A stretch of 23,987 nucleotides of DNA, taken from positions 1 to 23,987 of the IMG/VR virus record IMGVR_UViG_3300025030_000416. The stretch is one strand, 5' to 3'. Of the stretch, positions 19,705-23,987 are shown one piece after another. The DNA comes from a virus. Both the position numbers and the translations under genes were made by a program. The notes under the pieces are model-generated. The model was not told the DNA's origin. It saw nothing but the letters and a program-made list of their open reading frames with translations, and did no database searches. Position 1 is the stretch's first letter, and every line of letters starts with the position of its first letter.

Positions 19705-19721
19705 TAGGAGGTGATGGGAGA

Positions 19722-20207
19722 ATGAAAAAGCTATTGATTCTTGCAGCAGCTCTTTCGCTTCTATTAACTCCTTTAGGGGTGGGGGCTGCGGATGATGAGA
19801 ACTTCAAGATTTTAACAATTACCAGTGCAACCTATAACAGTTCGACGGCCGGTTATCCTTATTTAAGTGTGTCTCCGTGGCTTGATCTTACCACGGGGTC
19901 AACCAAGAAGATAGGTGGCGCAACTGATACTTATGGGTTCATGGAAACCTTTTTCCTCCATGCTATCAACAAGGGCGGTGCGGCCAAGAGCATTGTTGTC
20001 AGACTGGAGCATAGCCCTGACAAAGATGTTGCCTATACCCTGTTTGATTTCCCATCCATAACCAGCACAACTAATTATGTGCGAAGTTATGCGTCTGGGC
20101 CAGTCAATTTCCAAGGGGTAGGGCGGTATGTACGGGCGAAAGTGATTTTTGGTGGAAGCGGTGCAGCTTCATGGGCTATTCGCCTGAAGTTGCAACTAAA
20201 GCGGTAG
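19722..20207 (+). CDS. exported beta-rich protein following the capsid gene
   Basis: Residues 1-22 form a signal peptide (KKLLILAAALSLLLTPLGVGA, cleavage after VGA). The mature 140 residues are rich in Ser, Thr, Gly and aromatic residues and look like an all-beta domain. GGAGGTGATGGGAG lies before the ATG. A head decoration or adsorption-interfering protein is possible, but a Sec signal on a virion protein would be unusual. It lies in the same transcription unit as the capsid gene and before an envelope-type membrane protein, which hints at host-envelope modification. Family unknown. Confidence 0.65.
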   Translation: MKKLLILAAALSLLLTPLGVGAADDENFKILTITSATYNSSTAGYPYLSVSPWLDLTTGSTKKIGGATDTYGFMETFFLHAINKGGAAKSIVVRLEHSPDKDVAYTLFDFPSITSTTNYVRSYASGPVNFQGVGRYVRAKVIFGGSGAASWAIRLKLQLKR

Positions 20208-20218
20208 TAAGGAAAGAG

Positions 20219-20256
20219 AAGGAGGGGGGGTATTAGGAAGTTCCCCTCTCCTATCT
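20219..20256 (+). other. short hairpin before the O-antigen-ligase-like gene
   Basis: GGAGGGG near 20220-20227 can pair with CCCCTCTCC near 20242-20250. No T-run follows. It may be a weak attenuator or an RNA-stability hairpin between the two genes. Confidence 0.3.
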
Positions 20257-20274
20257 CCAGAAAAGGAGCATATT

Positions 20275-21468
20275 TTGGTTCTATTGACCTTTGTTGTTAT
20301 CCTGACTATTGCACTTAGTATTGATCCCTTTACCACCGATTGTTTGAACTATAAAACCCTGAGCTTGCTGACATTTGGGGGAGTAGGGGCGGTGGTTTTA
20401 TTCTGGAAGCAATATCCCCTATTTTCTGTTCTTGCCCTTGTGGCCTTATACCATTATGTCAGTCCGGCAGGTATGTTCCCGCCTAGTCTTATTGTGCTGG
20501 CTTATGGAGTGCTTTTTACCGCACTCTTTTATTTCTGCAAAAACCATCTCCAGGATAATTGGATTAAGATGGCTATATGTGTGGCGGCTATTTTCCAGGC
20601 TGGTTATGGTCTGATGCAAATTTTCTATGACCCGATATTTACAATGATTGACGAATCCCTTGTAAGTTGGCGCATATTTGGGACCTTCGGCAATAGTCAG
20701 TATTGGGCAATGTTTCTGGTGGCAGCTATCCCGCTATTTTTTGTCAATAGTTCGGTTCGTTATTTCAGGGCAATAGGATTACCTATAGTATTGGGGGCGT
20801 TATTAGCCAATATTGTTGTCCGCCATGAGATAGGATTTAGTGAAATGGTGGGGGTGATTGCCGGATTGATATGGGTGGCGCATTTAGGCATTAGGCGGCA
20901 TTTCTTTCTTCCTTTTGTTGTAACGAGTCTTTTAGCAGGGATTTTAGTGAGTGTTATGCTGAGCTTTTCATCAGCAATCAGGAGTAATGTAGTTATGGCA
21001 TTCAATAACCGGCTTTATATTACCAAAGAGACCATGTCTCTTATTAAGAAACAGCCCATAACAGGTTATGGGTTGGGCTTTTATGAGCCTATCATGTCGT
21101 TATATGATAAGCAATGGGAGCATACGCAGGCCCGGGGGCCTAACAAGTGGGGTAAAGACACGATTCTTACCTATGCCCATAATGAATATTTGCAGGCATG
21201 GTTTGAACTGGGTTTGCTGGGGTTGGTAGGAAGCGTGGGACTATTCTGTTACGTTGGATGGCAGGCATTATTTGGGACTGTAAATATGCCCTATTGGTAT
21301 AGTGTATTTATTGTCGGACTGTTCGCATGGGTACATTTCCCCTTGCACTTGCCTTTTATGGCGGTGTTTTTTCTTAGGGGGACCGAGCAGCCACTGCCAG
21401 TGAAAAAGAAAAAGGGGAAAGGGTTGTATTATGGTTGCCCAATGCCCAGGACGGTGAAGTTTATTTGA
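20275..21468 (+). CDS. O-antigen ligase/polymerase-like integral membrane protein
   Basis: The 397-residue protein has about ten hydrophobic segments. It also carries the Wzy_C/O-antigen ligase signatures: GTFGN (136-140) before a membrane segment, KKQPITGYGLGFY (258-270), and a loop ending AHNEYLQAWFELGLLGLVG (301-319), with the conserved His and Glu. Such enzymes join or polymerise O-antigen or related glycans on the periplasmic face of the inner membrane. The start TTG has AAAGGAG about eight bases upstream. The C-terminus is Lys-rich. Placed amid head genes, it could alter the host surface polysaccharide. The exact substrate cannot be read from sequence. Confidence 0.75.
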   Translation: MVLLTFVVILTIALSIDPFTTDCLNYKTLSLLTFGGVGAVVLFWKQYPLFSVLALVALYHYVSPAGMFPPSLIVLAYGVLFTALFYFCKNHLQDNWIKMAICVAAIFQAGYGLMQIFYDPIFTMIDESLVSWRIFGTFGNSQYWAMFLVAAIPLFFVNSSVRYFRAIGLPIVLGALLANIVVRHEIGFSEMVGVIAGLIWVAHLGIRRHFFLPFVVTSLLAGILVSVMLSFSSAIRSNVVMAFNNRLYITKETMSLIKKQPITGYGLGFYEPIMSLYDKQWEHTQARGPNKWGKDTILTYAHNEYLQAWFELGLLGLVGSVGLFCYVGWQALFGTVNMPYWYSVFIVGLFAWVHFPLHLPFMAVFFLRGTEQPLPVKKKKGKGLYYGCPMPRTVKFI

Positions 21469-21486
21469 AAGGAGGTGGAAATAAAC

Positions 21487-21810
21487 ATGGAGGTATTAGA
21501 ATATTACGATCCGCAGGCAAATAAGGAGGTTAAGAAATTTTGTGGGATAGTTTTTATTAAGGGTCGTCCTACCCGGGTATTTGACGATACGATTGTTAAA
21601 AGGGCTATGAGGGCACCTGCTGTATTTCGGATTGTTGACAAATCCGATGAGGATCGGCAGGCAGAAAAAGCTGCCATGATAAAGCAGATTAGCTTGGCAG
21701 AGGCAGTAAAACAGTTGGAGGAGCGGCAGGATAAGGTGGATGATGCTTTGCAAAGTATCCTAGTCCTTTTGCAAGAGAAAAAAAGTAACTTGAGAAAAAA
21801 GGAGGATTAA
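21487..21810 (+). CDS. hypothetical protein with C-terminal coiled coil
   Basis: The ATG at 21487 is preferred; the in-frame GTG at 21475 lies inside the AAGGAGGTG ribosome binding site. It gives 107 residues. Residues 1-50 look beta-rich (KFCGIVFIKGRPTRVF), with a FDD segment. The C-terminal half is a charged coiled coil (LAEAVKQLEERQDKVDDALQ). It is likely a small virion or assembly protein; no family recognised. Confidence 0.6.
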   Translation: MEVLEYYDPQANKEVKKFCGIVFIKGRPTRVFDDTIVKRAMRAPAVFRIVDKSDEDRQAEKAAMIKQISLAEAVKQLEERQDKVDDALQSILVLLQEKKSNLRKKED

Positions 21811-21815
21811 AGAAG

Positions 21816-22016
21816 ATGGGAAAGAATTACGAGCAAGACCTGACCCCTAAGTTGTATGGAACAGGGAACCAAAAGACCGGGAATGCTAGCGATATGGGGC
21901 CTTATGGTGTTCCTACGTTTACAACTGACGAGACCGAGAAAGAGATCAATGCCGGTGGAGGCCCGATCAATATGCCCCTAACAGAAAAAGAAGGCTTTTT
22001 TAAAAAGGGAAAGTAG
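21816..22016 (+). CDS. small Gly/Thr-rich hypothetical protein
   Basis: The 66-residue product has no hydrophobic core and is rich in Gly, Asn, Thr and Lys. AAGGAGG precedes the ATG. It is probably disordered. It lies between the coiled-coil gene and a hairpin. Function unknown. Confidence 0.5.
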   Translation: MGKNYEQDLTPKLYGTGNQKTGNASDMGPYGVPTFTTDETEKEINAGGGPINMPLTEKEGFFKKGK

Positions 22017-22027
22017 CTAAAAAGGAT

Positions 22028-22079
22028 GGGGCTGGCCCTGGGGAAAATAAGCCTAGATAGAGACAGGATGCCCAGCCCC
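22028..22079 (+). other. long-range hairpin before the adaptor gene
   Basis: GGGGCTGG (22028-22035) pairs with CCAGCCCC (22072-22079), with CCTG (22037-22040) and CAGG (22064-22067) pairing inside. There is no T-run, so it is not a clear terminator. It may act on RNA stability or translation of the gene at 22097. Confidence 0.45.
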
Positions 22080-22096
22080 TAGCTATAGGGATTTAT

Positions 22097-22792
22097 ATGG
22101 CAAAGTACAGCCTGTTACAGATGATAAATATTGTAAAGCATAAGCTGGGAGAAGATGTTTTAGCTACCCTTGCTTCTACAACCGATAGGCTGGCTCTATA
22201 TTTGATGGATGAAATTAATCTCCTGATGTACGAAATAGCTGGGGCAGCAGACTGGAGATGGCTTTATCGGCGTGGGAACAGCTTCGCCACTGTAGTTAAT
22301 CAACAAGACTATTCTGCCGCCGGAGGGGAGCTAAATAGCGATGCAGAGTATTACTTTAATTTCCGGCAACAAAAGACCCCACTCCTCTTGAAACGCAGGG
22401 ATGAAATTTGGTTAGCGCATATCTATCCAGACTATACAGATAGTGAGGGCGACCCTGAAAATGTTATTGTGCCAGCCTATCAGACAATATGGCTTGACCC
22501 AATTCCTACATCGGTAATGACTATTTATTACGATGACAAAAAATATATTACCCGTCTGACTGCTGATGGAAACACGCCCGATATACCAGAAAAAGATCAA
22601 CATATCCTTCTTACTGGGCTTACATGGAAGGGAATGGAATTTATCGCTAAAAGCGTAACACCGTTGTCAACAAAAGAAGAAAGCAAGTTTTACGCTAAAC
22701 TACAAAAAATGATAGACATTCATAGTGACCCACTGCCAGATCATTATCCCAAAATGGCAGGGTGGGATTATGGAGAGAATCCCTATGCCTAG
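22097..22792 (+). CDS. head-to-tail adaptor (P22 gp4-like)
   Basis: In this 231-residue protein, residues 1-50 are helical (LLQMINIVKHKLGEDVLATL) and are followed by EINLLMYEIAGAADWRWLYR. The middle is beta-rich, with IWLDPIPTSVMTIYYDDKKY, and a C-terminal helical pair holds TWKGMEFIAKSV. This matches the plan of gp4-like adaptors that join the portal to the podovirus tail. The stop overlaps the next gene by eight bases, as for paired tail genes. The family call rests on the plan and position, not on a diagnostic motif. Confidence 0.65.
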   Translation: MAKYSLLQMINIVKHKLGEDVLATLASTTDRLALYLMDEINLLMYEIAGAADWRWLYRRGNSFATVVNQQDYSAAGGELNSDAEYYFNFRQQKTPLLLKRRDEIWLAHIYPDYTDSEGDPENVIVPAYQTIWLDPIPTSVMTIYYDDKKYITRLTADGNTPDIPEKDQHILLTGLTWKGMEFIAKSVTPLSTKEESKFYAKLQKMIDIHSDPLPDHYPKMAGWDYGENPYA

Positions 22793-23987
22793 TTTATTGA
22801 TAAGAGATTTTAGTGCTGGGAAAAACTCCCGATTACCTGGAAATTTAATTCCCGATAACGCTGTCCAGGATATTTTGAATTGGGAATTTAACGTTAATGG
22901 TGGGCCTAAGACTAGAAATGGCACGAGTAAGTATAACCCTATAGCTGTTGGGGCTGGTGGGGCAATAACAGGCATGTTTCTCTGCAAATATAATGATGGA
23001 ACACGCAAATTTGTTGTATCCGAAGGGACAGAGTTGCATGTAGATGCTGCTGGTGTTTTTAGCTCTATCAAAACGGGACTAACTAGTGGGCAATATCCCC
23101 AGATGGCTATGCTGGCTAATCTGGCTGTCTTTGTCAATGGTGCAGAGGCCCCGCAAAAATATAATGGAACTACAGTATCCGATTTAGGTGGGAGTCCACC
23201 GGCAGATCCTTCAATAATTTGTGCCCACCGCAATCATTTGTTTATGGCTGGGGCGAGTGCCGACCCCAGTAAAATAACTGCCTGTGCGGTTAATGCCCCA
23301 GAGGATTGGACAACGCCGAATGATTCATGGACAGGCTATTGCGGGTATCAGGATGGAGACCCACCTATAGCTTTTCTTTCATTTATGGATACGTTTTTGT
23401 ATGTGTTTAAGAGACAAGCTATTTGGCGAATACTGGGTAGTACAGGGAACTCATCTAGTGCTAATGTTTTTACACCAGAAAGAGTAGCATTTTTAACCGG
23501 CACAGTAGCCCGCTTCTCGGTTGTCTCAATCGGGTCAGACGCTTTCTTTTATGATGTTGAAGGGATAAAGAGTCTTGCCGATACCGAGCGGGCCGCTGGG
23601 ATAGAATATCCTAATTTAACTTTTAACATTCAGAACGATATTATTGGCCTGAAAACACAGAATTATAGCATGTTTTATGGGGTTAATCATAAGACCAAAT
23701 CACAATACTGGCTTGCTGTAGCTGAACCGGGACAAACCAATAACAATATAGTTATTGTGCTGGATTATTCTTTGAGAACGCCTGGGCCTGCTGGGACGTT
23801 GCTCCCTGCCGCAACAATTTTTAAGTTTACTGAGCCTAAAAACATTATTTCTTTAGCCCTTATAGAAGCTACTACAGGCCAAGACATTTTGTACGCAGGT
23901 TCACACGATGGCTATATCTATCGGTTGGATACAGGGACTAACGATAATGGATCGGCTTTTACCAAAAGACTCAAAACTAAATCCTAT
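22785..23987 (+). CDS. tail hub/stabilisation protein (P22 gp10-like), C-terminus cut by window edge
   Basis: The open frame from the ATG at 22785 runs to the window end (401 residues visible). It begins LLIRDFSAGKNSRLPGNLIP, a form seen in phage proteins that coat the tail tube, followed by LNWEFNVNGGPKTRNG. The rest is rich in beta-propeller-like repeats (MAMLANLAVFVNGAEAPQKY, FLYVFKRQAIWRILG, DAFFYDVEGIKSL). It follows the adaptor gene with an eight-base overlap. It is called gp10-like from order and fold pattern; the remaining C-terminus and the tailspike gene should lie further right. Confidence 0.7.
   Translation, partial: MPSLLIRDFSAGKNSRLPGNLIPDNAVQDILNWEFNVNGGPKTRNGTSKYNPIAVGAGGAITGMFLCKYNDGTRKFVVSEGTELHVDAAGVFSSIKTGLTSGQYPQMAMLANLAVFVNGAEAPQKYNGTTVSDLGGSPPADPSIICAHRNHLFMAGASADPSKITACAVNAPEDWTTPNDSWTGYCGYQDGDPPIAFLSFMDTFLYVFKRQAIWRILGSTGNSSSANVFTPERVAFLTGTVARFSVVSIGSDAFFYDVEGIKSLADTERAAGIEYPNLTFNIQNDIIGLKTQNYSMFYGVNHKTKSQYWLAVAEPGQTNNNIVIVLDYSLRTPGPAGTLLPAATIFKFTEPKNIISLALIEATTGQDILYAGSHDGYIYRLDTGTNDNGSAFTKRLKTKSY

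Noticed and set aside
22700-23233. 177-residue minus-strand ORF
   Set aside because: It is antisense to the adaptor and tail genes, with no ribosome binding site and no sense as a protein.

Overview
The window is part of the genome of a tailed phage, most likely a podovirus-type virus from an uncultured source. The P22-like portal, N4-gp56-type major capsid protein, gp4-like head-to-tail adaptor and start of a gp10-like tail protein support this. The leftward replication genes resemble a DnaD-type replisome organizer and a helicase loader, which are commonest in Firmicutes phages. The integron cassettes and an O-antigen-ligase-like membrane protein point instead to a Gram-negative host. I cannot name the host. 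No integrase, lysis gene, tRNA or CRISPR array was found.

Layout. (1) 1-1915, minus strand: a Dam-type adenine methyltransferase (cut by the window edge), a candidate helicase loader and a replisome-organizer-like protein. (2) 1916-2244: a control region with a good minus-strand promoter and a leader RNA that can form two pseudoknots. One of its segments can pair either inside the upstream fold or with the ribosome binding site, as in a riboswitch. (3) 2245-4160, plus strand: a Cys-rich small protein, a helix-turn-helix protein (candidate small terminase) and three unknown genes. (4) 4178-6864: a first array of integron gene cassettes with eight complete attC sites. (5) 6919-10512: phage genes, mostly unknown, including a secreted Asp-rich Ca-binding-like protein. 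(6) 10497-12806: a second cassette array with four complete and two truncated attC sites. (7) 12877-23987: packaging and structural genes in the order large terminase, zinc-finger protein, portal, small basic proteins, scaffold, major capsid, exported beta-rich protein, O-antigen-ligase-like membrane protein, small proteins, adaptor and tail protein (cut by the window edge).

The most unusual content is the pair of integron cassette arrays inside a phage genome, between the early plus-strand genes and the terminase. There is no integrase in view. Cassettes carry one or two small genes each. Most read in the phage late direction, so phage read-through transcription could express them, and several take their ribosome binding site from the attC core. 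Two cassettes carry minus-strand genes of one family (coiled coil plus membrane segment). Array 1 ends in what looks like a left attC remnant and array 2 starts with a right attC remnant, so the block between them may once have split a single array.

A second notable feature precedes the scaffold gene: three back-to-back 30-nt hairpin units whose stems differ by compensatory changes, directly after a long terminator-like hairpin. This suggests a structured RNA controlling scaffold and capsid expression. All family names come from recognition of motifs by eye; no database search was run.
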